Shown here: in pieces, positions 29,937 through 38,720 of the stretch | How positions within the stretch are numbered: the stretch's first letter is position 1 | Layout of the letters: each line of letters starts with the position of its first letter | From: Aliarcobacter thereius LMG 24486 | GTDB lineage: Bacteria > Campylobacterota > Campylobacteria > Campylobacterales > Arcobacteraceae | Direction of reading: 5' to 3' | Assembly (NCBI RefSeq): GCF_004214815.1 | Contig: NZ_CP035926.1 | Span: 434,001 to 498,000, forward strand | Length of the DNA: 64,000 nt | Translations under genes and position numbers: made by a program | The notes under the pieces: model-generated | Databases searched by the model: none | The model's input: only the letters and a program-made list of their open reading frames with translations | Told to the model about the DNA's origin: nothing

Positions 29937-30853
29937 ATGAAATAAGAGAAAAGCGAACAAATTTTTTTAACAATAATACTCACTATGTATTGTTTTCAGG
30001 TACACCTAAAAATGGGAATGGACCAATAAGACATCTAAATGACTTATTTATAATTTTATATTTAATCAACAAAAATTCTATTCCAAGAGAGAATGTATTT
30101 TTATCTATTGATACACAAATACTCGAAGATTTAGATGAGGTTACTAGCAATAAGAAATTTAAATATTTTGAAAGTGCTAACAAAACTTTTAAAGAAGTAA
30201 TAAAAGAGTGGATTCCAAAAGAAAATATAATAGATATATTTGATTTTGAAGAAAACTATAAAAGAGATGATAAAGATTTGGTCTTTATCGCAAGTGGACA
30301 TGGTTCTATAAGTGGTTTAGAAATTGGAGACAGCCAAAGGAAAGCTCTATCTTCTGACTATTTTGAAAATATTTCAAGCAATAAAAATAAAACAATTTTA
30401 ATAATGTCACAATGCCAAGCTGCAGCTTTTCATCATCTTGATACAAGAAAGAATATTTGTGTTATGGGTGCTTCTGATTATCAAAGTTCTGTTAGTTTAA
30501 ATTTAAAAAGTATGTTAGATTGTACAATTTTAAAGCATAGAGAGTTTATAGATGGATTTACATTTAAAGAAAATATACCTATTAACCCTTTTATATTTTC
30601 ACTTTTTTATGTACTTTCTCAAAAAGAAACTCTTATAAATAGTGAAAAAAAGCATTTTATTAATATCTTCAAATATACAGCGGCTAGTACATTGGATTAT
30701 TTATCAAAATCTGGTAAACGAGAAATATATATTTCTAAAAAAGATTTAGAAAAAGTAGAAAATGAAGTAATAGTGCTTTCTTTTAAGGAGAGGATACTAA
30801 TTCAACAACCTTTTTTATTAAATAAAATAATGGCTGCAAATATTTATGTATGA
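29933..30853 (+). CDS. Clan CD (caspase/C13-like) cysteine peptidase
   Basis: A 306-residue protein. A hydrophobic strand leads to GHG (DLVFIASGHGSISG, H123), and ~38 residues later a second strand leads to a catalytic-type cysteine (TILIMSQCQAAAF, C161). Next comes ICVMGASDYQSS, a typical post-Cys segment. This is the His-Gly-spacer and Ala/Gln-Cys layout of clan CD (caspase, legumain, CHAT). The N-terminal YVLFSGTPKNGNGPIRHLNDL and the helical C-terminal third (from ~200) match nothing I know. It starts at TTG inside the stop of the small upstream gene. No signal peptide is seen, so it is probably cytosolic. Substrate and trigger are unknown. Confidence 0.7.
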   Translation: MNEIREKRTNFFNNNTHYVLFSGTPKNGNGPIRHLNDLFIILYLINKNSIPRENVFLSIDTQILEDLDEVTSNKKFKYFESANKTFKEVIKEWIPKENIIDIFDFEENYKRDDKDLVFIASGHGSISGLEIGDSQRKALSSDYFENISSNKNKTILIMSQCQAAAFHHLDTRKNICVMGASDYQSSVSLNLKSMLDCTILKHREFIDGFTFKENIPINPFIFSLFYVLSQKETLINSEKKHFINIFKYTAASTLDYLSKSGKREIYISKKDLEKVENEVIVLSFKERILIQQPFLLNKIMAANIYV

Positions 30854-30900
30854 ACTAGTTTAAAAATCTCTTTTTGATTATTTTTAAAATAATAAATCAT

Positions 30901-30925
30901 ATATTTGTAAAAAAATTACAAATAT
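30901..30925. repeat. Perfect 10-bp inverted repeat upstream of rloA
   Basis: ATATTTGTAA-AAAAA-TTACAAATAT, ~15 bp ahead of a -10-like TACAAT (30940-30945). It could be an operator for the RloA/RloB genes or the end of the peptidase transcript. Confidence 0.6.
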
Positions 30926-30971
30926 AAAGTTTATTTTGCTACAATTCTAAAATTTAATTAGGATTTATAAT

Positions 30972-32249
30972 ATGTTTTTACAATTTACAGTGAATAATTT
31001 TTTATCTATCAAAGAAAAAGCAACTTTTAGTATGCTAGATAATTCAAAAGAAGATAAAAACTCTTTTTCTATTAGAGATTACAACCTACTTAGAACATCT
31101 GTGATATATGGTGCAAATGCAAGTGGAAAAACAAATATTTTAAAAGCCATGAGTTTTATGAGAACTTTAGTTTTAAATAAATATAAGATTATCCAATCTA
31201 CAGATATATTGCCATACTCACCTTTTAGACTTAACACTAGCACAAAAGAGTCTTCTAGTAGTTTTGAGATGGTTTTTTTTATAGATGAAAAAAAATATAG
31301 ATATGGTTTTGAACTAGATAGCACAACAATATATAGTGAGTGGTTATTTGAAGATGAAAAAGGCAAAGAAGCAAAACTTTTTTATAGAGATATAGATGAA
31401 GAAGATTATGTAAACAATCAAAAATTCAAAGAGGGTTATAGCTTTTTTGATAAATCAAACAAAAAAATAAATATTGCACAAAATCAGCTTTTTTTGTGGG
31501 TTTGTGATAGATTAGCAAATTCAACTATATCAAAATCTATTTTAAAATGGTTTTCAAATTTTAATATGCTAGACGGTACAGATAGCAACGGCTATATGAA
31601 CTTTACACTTAGAAAAATGGAAGATGAAGAGTTCAAAAAAGAGATAGTAAATCTAGTAAAAACAGCAGATATAGGGATAGAAAATATCGATTTACAAGAA
31701 GATGACATTCATTTTGACGATGTTTCAAAAGTACAATTACCAGAATTTATAAAAGAAGAGATACTAAAAAATGGTGGTGTAAAATCTATTAGTATAAATA
31801 CTTCTCATAAAGTTTTTGATGATGAAAACAATTTTATTACACATGAGACTTTTGAATTAGAAAAAGATGAATCATTTGGTACAAAAAAATTTTTTAAAAT
31901 CTCTGCCCCTGTAATAGATACTTTAAAAAATGGAAAAATACTTTTAATAGATGAGTTAGATAGTAGTTTACATCCAATTTTAACAAAGCATTTAATCAAA
32001 CTTTTTAATGATGAAAAAATAAATAAAAACAACGCTCAACTAATATTTACAACTCACGATACAAATCTTTTAAAACCAACTATATTTAAAAGAGAGCAAA
32101 TTTGGTTTACACAAAAAGATAAATATGGTTCTACAAATTTATATTCTATGCTAGAAATTAAAGGGGTAAGAGCAAGTGATGATTTTGAAAAGCACTACAT
32201 CCAAGGTAAATATGGAGCAGTTCCATATATTGGGGAATTTGAGTTTTAA
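30972..32249 (+). CDS. AAA15/RloA-type ATPase
   Basis: A 425-residue ABC/SMC-like ATPase. The N-terminal FTVNNFLSIKEKATFSM is followed by the Walker A YGANASGKTN (about 47-56). A long insertion precedes the Walker B KILLIDELDSSLHP with catalytic Glu, then the switch histidine in IFTTHDTNLL and a C-terminal AVPYIGEF. This is the RloA layout (restriction-linked ORF of Campylobacter, AAA15). Its partner RloB starts right after the stop with no gap, so the pair is an operon. From recall, AbiL-type abortive infection uses the same pair of families; the anti-phage role here is inferred. Confidence 0.82.
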   Translation: MFLQFTVNNFLSIKEKATFSMLDNSKEDKNSFSIRDYNLLRTSVIYGANASGKTNILKAMSFMRTLVLNKYKIIQSTDILPYSPFRLNTSTKESSSSFEMVFFIDEKKYRYGFELDSTTIYSEWLFEDEKGKEAKLFYRDIDEEDYVNNQKFKEGYSFFDKSNKKINIAQNQLFLWVCDRLANSTISKSILKWFSNFNMLDGTDSNGYMNFTLRKMEDEEFKKEIVNLVKTADIGIENIDLQEDDIHFDDVSKVQLPEFIKEEILKNGGVKSISINTSHKVFDDENNFITHETFELEKDESFGTKKFFKISAPVIDTLKNGKILLIDELDSSLHPILTKHLIKLFNDEKINKNNAQLIFTTHDTNLLKPTIFKREQIWFTQKDKYGSTNLYSMLEIKGVRASDDFEKHYIQGKYGAVPYIGEFEF

Positions 32250-32972
32250 ATGGCTAGAAAAAAACTATATACAAATAATAAAGAAAAATCTAAAGATGAT
32301 TTTAAAAGAAAAAAGCAAATCAAAGAGCAAGTAAAAAGTGTATTAATAGCTTGTGAAGATAAAATATCTTCTCCAAACTATTTTAAAATGATTATTAAAA
32401 AATTAATAGAAGATAAAAAAATTACTCAAGACTCTTTGGTAATAGCAAAGCATGAACATGTAAATCCTAAGGGTGTTTTACAAGATTTATTAAATCATAA
32501 AAAAGATGATAAAACTTACAAAGATTTTGAACATAGATGGATTGTAATTGATAGAGATATTGCTAGAGTAAATGGAGGAGGACATCCAAAAGATGATTTT
32601 TTGACAGCTCTAAGTGAGGCAAAAAGCAAAAGAGTTGAAGTTGCATATTCAAATGATTGTTTTGAGATTTGGTATTTGTTACATTTTGTTTATAGAGATA
32701 CGGCTATAAGCAGAGATGATGTTATAAAAGAAGTTATCAAAAAACTCAAAGATAAAAACTTTGCAACTTTTTCAAAACTAAATAAAGAAAATATAAAAAC
32801 AGAAGCCATGACAGAACTTATTTTTAATGAACTTTTAGAATTACAAAAAACAGCTATAAAAAATGCAAAAAAACTACTTAAAAATTATGCAGATTTACAC
32901 AATCCAGAACTTGACAATCCCTCAACTAGAGTATTTGAACTAGTAGAAATTTTGAGTAACAAAATTTTATAA
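32250..32972 (+). CDS. RloB-family protein (TOPRIM-like nuclease candidate)
   Basis: A 240-residue basic protein immediately after the RloA-type ATPase. RloB hallmarks are visible: a VLIACEDKISSPNYF segment (the family's C-E-G-x-x-T-E-x-x-Y-F with E kept), a WIVIDRD acidic motif, and VAYSNDCFEIWYLLHF near residue 135-150. The glutamate and DxD-type residues suggest a TOPRIM-like metal site. It probably works with RloA, coupling ATP hydrolysis to nucleic-acid cleavage; this is inferred from the family and from OLD/Gabija analogies. The last codons lie in the shared repeat that bounds the island. Confidence 0.78.
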   Translation: MARKKLYTNNKEKSKDDFKRKKQIKEQVKSVLIACEDKISSPNYFKMIIKKLIEDKKITQDSLVIAKHEHVNPKGVLQDLLNHKKDDKTYKDFEHRWIVIDRDIARVNGGGHPKDDFLTALSEAKSKRVEVAYSNDCFEIWYLLHFVYRDTAISRDDVIKEVIKKLKDKNFATFSKLNKENIKTEAMTELIFNELLELQKTAIKNAKKLLKNYADLHNPELDNPSTRVFELVEILSNKIL

Positions 32973-33050
32973 TAAATAAATTTTTCAAAACAAAACTAGT
33001 ATCAAAATCCCAAAAATAATTCTATAAATACCAAAAGCTACAAAAGTAAA
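32964..33050. repeat. Right copy of the island-bounding repeat (3' end of intact uppP)
   Basis: Imperfect direct repeat of 24980-25066. TTTTATAATAAATAAATTTTT is identical in both, followed by uppP C-terminal coding sequence at clearly lower but high identity. See the relic entry. Confidence 0.8.
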
Positions 33051-33752
33051 TTTTTCTAAAAATTTTAGGAATAGTTTAATTACAATAAAAGCAACTAAAA
33101 AAGATACTATAAAACCAATTATTAAAGGAAGTAAGTTTCCAGTTTGAAGTATCTCTTCGTAATGCTTTAGCACATCATAAAAAGTTGTAGCACACATAAC
33201 AGGAACAGCAAGTAAAAATGAAAATTCAGCACTTGCTTTTCTGTTTAATCCTACAATCATAGCTCCAATAATACTAGCTCCTGCTCTACTTGTTCCTGGA
33301 ATTAAAGCAAAAATTTGTGCAAAACCAATCCACATTGCTTGTTTTAAAGATACATCTTCTACATCATTTATATGACTCTTTTTCTCATCATAAAATTTTT
33401 CAACTATTAAAAATATAATACCACCAATTATAAACATCCAAGCTACAATTTGAATTGAAAATAGGGCTTTTATTTGATTAGAAAATATAAAACCAACAAT
33501 ACCAATAGGAATAAAAGCTAAAAAGATTTTTGTCCATAAATTAATATGTTTAAAAGTAAATTTAGAAGGATAAACAAATACTAAAGCCATAATCGCTGCA
33601 AATTGAATAATAATTTCAAATGCTTTATTTGCATTATTTTGTTCTAAACCTAGAACTTCACTTAAAAATATTAAGTGACCTGTTGAAGATACGGGGATAA
33701 ATTCTGTAATACCTTCAATTATTCCCAAAAATATGGCATCGAATATTGTCAT
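32985..33752 (-). CDS. uppP: Undecaprenyl-diphosphatase UppP (BacA)
   Basis: A 255-residue inner-membrane enzyme with about eight hydrophobic segments. It dephosphorylates undecaprenyl pyrophosphate to recycle the lipid carrier for peptidoglycan and surface glycans. The two conserved signatures are present: GIIEGITEFIPVSSTGHLIF near the N-terminus and LIPGTSRAGASIIGAMIVGL in the second half. Its ATG overlaps the mqnA stop by 1 bp. Its 3' end is duplicated in diverged form at 24985, and it forms the right edge of the putative island. Confidence 0.95.
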   Translation of the reverse strand: MTIFDAIFLGIIEGITEFIPVSSTGHLIFLSEVLGLEQNNANKAFEIIIQFAAIMALVFVYPSKFTFKHINLWTKIFLAFIPIGIVGFIFSNQIKALFSIQIVAWMFIIGGIIFLIVEKFYDEKKSHINDVEDVSLKQAMWIGFAQIFALIPGTSRAGASIIGAMIVGLNRKASAEFSFLLAVPVMCATTFYDVLKHYEEILQTGNLLPLIIGFIVSFLVAFIVIKLFLKFLEKFTFVAFGIYRIIFGILILVLF

Positions 33753-34426
33753 TAGATTCTCTTTTCTGTAGTTAATTTTAAAAAGAGTTTTAATGCTCTT
33801 TTTTCTTTGTAAGTAATATCATAATCTATTCTTTGAAGATAGTTTAAAATATCATTTTTTGCAATTCCACTTCTTTGTGAATATATTTCTAAAATATATT
33901 GAGGAATTTTTACTCTTCTTTTATCAAAGTTTTTTGTAATATTTTTTAATCTTTTCTCATATTTGTTATAGCATAAAGTTGCAAATACAAAAGGAAGATT
34001 AAATTTGTTTTGCCAAGCTTTTGCTAAATCTATTATCTCTTCAGGATTTTCTTTTTTCTTATTTGCTAAGTGAAATTTCAGAGCTTTATCACCAATAATT
34101 ACTTCTCCTTCAAGACCCAAAACTTTTGCGAGAGCATTTGATGTTTTTGATTGAAAATCATCTTTTGCTTTTCTATTTGGTAAAATAAAAACAGAATCAA
34201 CATAATCTCTAGCAATTATTCCAAAATCTAAAAAATTTTCATTTCTTGAACCAATTGAAGAGATAAAAGCACTATGAACTTTTCTTTTTTTGAAATTATT
34301 TGTGATTATAGATGGATATGATTTTTTATACTCAATACTAGCTCTTAATTGATTTGATTTTATATTTTTTTTTATATAAATATGAAAGGGAAGTAAGTTA
34401 ATAAAATCTATCTTTGAAAAAATCAT
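33752..34426 (-). CDS. mqnA: Chorismate dehydratase MqnA (futalosine menaquinone pathway)
   Basis: A 224-residue periplasmic-binding-protein-like enzyme that dehydrates chorismate to 3-enolpyruvylbenzoate, the first step of the futalosine route to menaquinone used by Campylobacterota. Recognised from the opening FSKIDFINLLPFHIYI, SAFISSIGS, VIIGDKALKF, LAKAWQNKFNLPFVFA and the C-terminal IDYDITYKEKRALKLF. It is shorter than the ~270 typical of Streptomyces MqnA, as Campylobacter versions are. MqnA versus MqnD is judged by the overall pattern. It is co-transcribed with uppP. Confidence 0.8.
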   Translation of the reverse strand: MIFSKIDFINLLPFHIYIKKNIKSNQLRASIEYKKSYPSIITNNFKKRKVHSAFISSIGSRNENFLDFGIIARDYVDSVFILPNRKAKDDFQSKTSNALAKVLGLEGEVIIGDKALKFHLANKKKENPEEIIDLAKAWQNKFNLPFVFATLCYNKYEKRLKNITKNFDKRRVKIPQYILEIYSQRSGIAKNDILNYLQRIDYDITYKEKRALKLFLKLTTEKRI

Positions 34427-34496
34427 AAAAAATGCCTTTAATTTCTTTAAACTAAAGTAGATATAATAGTATAAAATTAATAAGAGAGGGTTAAAT

Positions 34497-34718
34497 ATGG
34501 TAAAAGTTGAATTTTTAGGTCCTATTAATAAAGATGATATGAATATTGAAATAAGAAATTTAAAAGAACTTAGTGATATTTTAAAAAAAGATGATGAAAT
34601 ATTGTCTTGGCTCGAAACATGTGCTGTTGCTGTAAATGATACTCTTGTATCAAATAGAGATTTTGAATTAAAAAGTGGAGATAAAATAAGTTTATTACCA
34701 CCAGTTTGTGGAGGATAA
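34497..34718 (+). CDS. moaD: Molybdopterin synthase sulfur carrier subunit MoaD
   Basis: A 73-residue ubiquitin-fold protein ending in PPVCGG. The C-terminal Gly-Gly is thiocarboxylated and delivers sulfur to precursor Z on MoaE. LKSGDKISLLPPVCGG is the family tail. ATG 34497 follows AGAGAGGGTT. moaE starts 4 bp after the stop. Confidence 0.93.
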   Translation: MVKVEFLGPINKDDMNIEIRNLKELSDILKKDDEILSWLETCAVAVNDTLVSNRDFELKSGDKISLLPPVCGG

Positions 34719-34721
34719 ATT

Positions 34722-35171
34722 TTGTTTAGTGAAGATTTACAACTGCATAAAAATGATTTAGAAATAGAAAAAATACATAATGCTTGGTATGAAAAATATA
34801 AGAATTTAAATTATGGAGCATTTATTACTTTTGTAGGAATAATAAGAGATGAAGGTGGGATAAGTGGACTTTCATTTGATGTTTATGAACCAATTTTAAG
34901 AAAATGGTTTACTTCTTGGCAAGAAAAAGCAAAGCAAAAAGGAGCAATAGTTTTTATGGCTCATAGTGTTGGAGATGTTTTAAATCATAAAAGCTCATAT
35001 ATAGCAGGAGTTTGTAGTCCACAAAGAAGAGTTGCTTTAGAGTTAATAGATGAATATGTTGAAGATTTTAAGAAAAATGCTCCAATTTGGAAGTATGATT
35101 TATTAAATAACGATAGAATTTATGCAAAAGATAGAAGCCAGAAAATCGATGGTGCAGGTATTTTAGCATGA
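34722..35171 (+). CDS. moaE: Molybdopterin synthase catalytic subunit MoaE
   Basis: A 149-residue MoaE that makes molybdopterin with MoaD for Mo/W enzymes such as nitrate reductase or formate dehydrogenase. Typical segments are NYGAFITFVGIIRDE, LSFDVYEPI, VFMAHSVGDVL and the C-terminal APIWKYDLLNNDR with the catalytic Lys region. The start is TTG 34722, whose ribosome site GGAGGA overlaps the moaD stop. It ends in a 4-bp overlap with the PHP gene. Confidence 0.92.
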   Translation: MFSEDLQLHKNDLEIEKIHNAWYEKYKNLNYGAFITFVGIIRDEGGISGLSFDVYEPILRKWFTSWQEKAKQKGAIVFMAHSVGDVLNHKSSYIAGVCSPQRRVALELIDEYVEDFKKNAPIWKYDLLNNDRIYAKDRSQKIDGAGILA

Positions 35172-35980
35172 ATAATAAAATAAAAAAACAAAGAGTAGAT
35201 CTTCACAATCACACAGTTTTGTGTAATCATGCTGAAGGAACTGTTGAAGAGTATATAAAAAGAGCAATAGAACTTGGAATTACTGAATATGGCTTTGCTT
35301 GTCACGCTCCTATGAATTATGATCCAAAATATAGAATGAAATTAGAAGAGAGAGCTTTATATGAATCTTGGGTAAATGAAGTAAAAGAGAAATATAAAAA
35401 AGATATAAAAGTTCTTTTGGCCTATGAAGTTGATTATTTAAAAGGTTTTATGCTTGATGAAATTATAAATGCAAAAGTTGATTATTTAATAGGTTCAGTG
35501 CATTTCTTACAAAATAAGAATGATATGTGGGGCTTTGATAATCCTGAGTTTATAGGTGTTTATAAGTCAAAAGATATAGATTCTATTTGGACAGAATATT
35601 TTGATGCAATTAAAGAGATGGCAAAAACTCAATATTTTGATATTGTTGGGCATTTAGATTTGATAAAAGTATTTAAATATTTACCAAAGAAAGATGTAAG
35701 ATTAATAGCAAAAGATGCATTAAAAGAGATAAAAAAATCAAATATGGTTTTAGAAATAAATCCAGCAGGACTTAGAAAACCAGTTGAAGAAGCTTATCCT
35801 TCAATACCACTTTTAGAAGAGGCATTCTCTTTGGGAATTGATATAACTTTTGGTTCAGATGCTCATAAGGTTGAACATATAGGTTTTGGGTATGAAGATG
35901 TTACAAAACTTGCAAAAAGTATAGGATATACTAAATGTGTAAGTTTTGAGAAAAAAGATAGAAGATTAATTGAATTTTAG
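35168..35980 (+). CDS. PHP-family phosphatase (HisJ-like histidinol-phosphatase)
   Basis: A 270-residue PHP metallophosphoesterase. Metal-binding motifs are RVDLHNHTVLCNHAEG near the N-terminus, FACHAPMNY, the GSVHF motif, IVGHLDLIK and the C-terminal GSDAHKVEHIG. HisJ-type enzymes remove phosphate from histidinol-phosphate in histidine synthesis; trinucleotide or other phosphatase roles cannot be excluded. The ATG sits in an ATGA overlap with moaE, though the products seem unrelated. Confidence 0.85.
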   Translation: MNNKIKKQRVDLHNHTVLCNHAEGTVEEYIKRAIELGITEYGFACHAPMNYDPKYRMKLEERALYESWVNEVKEKYKKDIKVLLAYEVDYLKGFMLDEIINAKVDYLIGSVHFLQNKNDMWGFDNPEFIGVYKSKDIDSIWTEYFDAIKEMAKTQYFDIVGHLDLIKVFKYLPKKDVRLIAKDALKEIKKSNMVLEINPAGLRKPVEEAYPSIPLLEEAFSLGIDITFGSDAHKVEHIGFGYEDVTKLAKSIGYTKCVSFEKKDRRLIEF

Positions 35981-36014
35981 ATAAAATCTTAGCTTAAAAT
36001 TTTTGGAGTGTTTT

Positions 36015-37442
36015 ATGGCAAAATTTGTAAATAATGTAGAAGAGTTTTTTAGTTTTTGTAGTGAAAATGAAGTTAAATTTGTTGACTTTAGATTTACAGA
36101 TTTAAAAGGTACTTGGCACCATGTAACATATAATTTCAAAGTAATAAATAATGATTTATTAGAAAATGGAATGCCTTTTGATGGAGCTTCTATTGAAGCT
36201 TGGCAACCAATTCATAAATCAGATATGATTTTAAAACCAGATGTTGAAACAGCATTTTTGGATCCATTTACTGCTGATAGCACAGTTATTGTTATTTGTG
36301 ATGTTTATGATATTTATGAAAATCAAATGTATGAAAAATGTCCAAGATCTATTGCTAAAAGAGCTGTAAAAGCTCTTGAAGAATCAAATGTTGGAGATGT
36401 AGCATATTTTGGACCAGAAAATGAGTTTTTCATTTTTGAAGATGTAAAAATAAAAGATACAGTAAATGAATCACACTATAAAGTTGATAGTGAAGATGGT
36501 GAATGGAATGATGATAGAAGTTATGAAGGTGGAAATATTGGGCATAGAAGTAGACTAAAAGGTGGATATTTTCCAGTAGCTCCAATTGATAATGGTGTTG
36601 ATTTAAGAGCTGAAATGATGCAAATTTTAGAACAAGTTGGACTAGAAGTTGTATTAGGTCATCACGAAGTAGCACAAGGACAACACGAAATAGGTATTGT
36701 TTATGGTGATTTAATAGAAGCTAGTGATAATGTTCAAAAACTTAAATATGTTGTAAAAATGGTTGCACATTTAAATGGAAAATCAGCAACATTTATGCCA
36801 AAACCACTTTATGGAGACAATGGAAGTGGAATGCATGTACATCAATCTATTTGGAAAAATGGTAAAAACCTTTTCTATAAAGAGGGAGAATACGGTAAAT
36901 TAAGTGATATGGCAAGATGGTATATTGGTGGAGTATTTAAACACGCACGAGCTGTTGCAGCGTTTACAAATCCATCTACAAATTCGTATAAAAGATTGAT
37001 TCCAGGATTTGAAGCACCATCAATTTTAACTTACTCTTCTCAAAATAGAAGTGCATCTTGTAGAATTCCTTATGGAGCTGGTGAAAAATCAACAAGAGTT
37101 GAGATGAGATTCCCTGATTCAACTGCTTGTCCATATTTAGCGTTTGCTGCTATGCTTATGGCTGGACTTGATGGAATAAAAAATAGATATGAACCAATAG
37201 GACCTATGGATGATGATTTATTTGAATTGACTTTAGATGAGATAAGAGAAAGAGATATTCCTCAAATGCCACATACTTTAAGAGGTTCATTAGAAGCTTT
37301 AATTAGAGATAATGAATTTTTAAGACCAGCATTTACTAAAAAAATGATAGATACATATCAAAACTTTAAATTTGAAACACAAGTTTGGCCTTATGAAGCT
37401 AGACCTACACCTTTTGAATTTAAAACAATGTATTCTTGCTAA
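36015..37442 (+). CDS. glnA: Glutamine synthetase, type I
   Basis: A 475-residue GSI that makes glutamine from glutamate, ammonia and ATP. Seen are [44 protein letters not shown], the [17 protein letters not shown] loop and NRSASCRIP. The start is ATG 36015 ([11 protein letters not shown]) with TTGGAG upstream; an in-frame TTG at 36003 is less likely. The tyrosine that GlnE adenylylates in enteric GS (N-L-Y-D-L) is phenylalanine here (DLFEL, about residue 403). Activity control by adenylylation is therefore not expected, as reported for Helicobacter. A strong terminator follows. Confidence 0.96.
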   Translation: MAKFVNNVEEFFSFCSENEVKFVDFRFTDLKGTWHHVTYNFKVINNDLLENGMPFDGASIEAWQPIHKSDMILKPDVETAFLDPFTADSTVIVICDVYDIYENQMYEKCPRSIAKRAVKALEESNVGDVAYFGPENEFFIFEDVKIKDTVNESHYKVDSEDGEWNDDRSYEGGNIGHRSRLKGGYFPVAPIDNGVDLRAEMMQILEQVGLEVVLGHHEVAQGQHEIGIVYGDLIEASDNVQKLKYVVKMVAHLNGKSATFMPKPLYGDNGSGMHVHQSIWKNGKNLFYKEGEYGKLSDMARWYIGGVFKHARAVAAFTNPSTNSYKRLIPGFEAPSILTYSSQNRSASCRIPYGAGEKSTRVEMRFPDSTACPYLAFAAMLMAGLDGIKNRYEPIGPMDDDLFELTLDEIRERDIPQMPHTLRGSLEALIRDNEFLRPAFTKKMIDTYQNFKFETQVWPYEARPTPFEFKTMYSC

Positions 37443-37472
37443 TTTTAAAAGGTAGTTTTCTACCTTTTAAAA
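37443..37472. terminator. Bidirectional terminator after glnA
   Basis: TTTTAAAAGGTAG-TTTT-CTACCTTTTAAAA is a perfect 13-bp stem with A and T flanks, serving glnA and the convergent gene at 37474. Confidence 0.9.
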
Positions 37473-37473
37473 A

Positions 37474-38700
37474 CTAACTCTTTTTAATATATTTACTAGC
37501 TTTATAAAATGCAAATAAAACAAGAGATATTAAAAATATTGTAATCTCAACTTTTGAAATAACATCAATATTTATTTTTGTTTTTGATTCAAATTCTACT
37601 TCCATAAATTCTACAATATCGATTCCCATAGAAAAAATAGTAAATAGAGTTAAAAATAGAAGAATATATTGAATTACTTTACTAGCATCTGATTTCTCTT
37701 TATTTTCAATTACTTCATGAATTTCTAAGAAATTCTCCTCAGATTTCTCAAATATATCTTTTTGTACTTCAAAATCTTCAATCTCTCTTTGAATAGATGT
37801 AAAGCTATTTATATTTTCACTATAATTTAGCTCTTCAAGCCTAGATTTTTGTAAAAAATATCTATTTACTCTATGCATTTCAAATAATTTTATAGACTCA
37901 ATGATAGTTGGAGATTCAATATCAATATGGAAGAGTTGATTTGTATATATTTGAGTTGATTTTTTATAAATTACACTCTCTTTTAGAGTTAAGGAGTCTA
38001 AATCTAATAAAGAAGATATATGTTCTTTATCCAAAATATGGCTATACCAAAGAACTGAAGAGTTATAAATAGTTGCTTCATAATTACTATTTTCAAAAGC
38101 AACAATAGTTGATTTTGAGTTAATATTTTCATTTGAGTAGAAATCTTTGATATTTTGACAAGAGTTTGTATCTGATAAAAAACAATGCACTCTAAATGAG
38201 AAAGAGTTTTTATTTAGCTCTTTTATATTTATATCTTTATTTTTTTCTCTATCTAATAAAGTTGCATACATATAATTAGAAGAAAAGCTAAGAAGTTTTT
38301 GTGCTTCTAAATCAATATTTATTTTATGAACAAGTTCAAAAAATCTATTTAGATAAATTATTGTGAATTTATCTAATAATTCATCAAAAGATATGATTTT
38401 TAACTCATCTATTTTGAAATATATCTCAAGTGATGTAATACCATCTGAATGAACTTTTAAAGATAAACTATCTATATATTTATCTAGTTCAAAATCTTGA
38501 TTAAATATATTTTTGAAGTTTTTAATCTCAAATTTTAAATAACTATTAGATTTTAGAAAGAATCTAGTAAACCAGTAGTTTTCTAATGAAATAGTAGAAA
38601 AACTATTACTCTTTAAAGAGTTTAATTCCTCTACTGATTTTAGATTTGTTAAATCTAATTTAGCACAAGTATAGAAGACTAAGTTCTCTACAATATACAT
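37474..38700 (-). CDS. Hypothetical membrane protein with two C-terminal helices
   Basis: A 408-residue protein of no family I recognise. The first ~340 residues are soluble and acidic with a predicted helical stretch near SIQREIEDFEVQKDIFEKSEENFLE. The last 65 residues contain two hydrophobic helices (IQYILLFLTLFTIFSMGI and VEITIFLISLVLFAFY) separated by a short loop. A large soluble domain followed by two helices resembles CorA-type topology, but the G-M-N motif is absent. The start has AGGGGTT upstream. It follows the metallo-beta-lactamase-fold gene by 20 bp on the same strand. Confidence 0.65.
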   Translation of the reverse strand: MYIVENLVFYTCAKLDLTNLKSVEELNSLKSNSFSTISLENYWFTRFFLKSNSYLKFEIKNFKNIFNQDFELDKYIDSLSLKVHSDGITSLEIYFKIDELKIISFDELLDKFTIIYLNRFFELVHKINIDLEAQKLLSFSSNYMYATLLDREKNKDINIKELNKNSFSFRVHCFLSDTNSCQNIKDFYSNENINSKSTIVAFENSNYEATIYNSSVLWYSHILDKEHISSLLDLDSLTLKESVIYKKSTQIYTNQLFHIDIESPTIIESIKLFEMHRVNRYFLQKSRLEELNYSENINSFTSIQREIEDFEVQKDIFEKSEENFLEIHEVIENKEKSDASKVIQYILLFLTLFTIFSMGIDIVEFMEVEFESKTKINIDVISKVEITIFLISLVLFAFYKASKYIKKS

Positions 38701-38720
38701 TTTTAACCCCTAAAATTATA

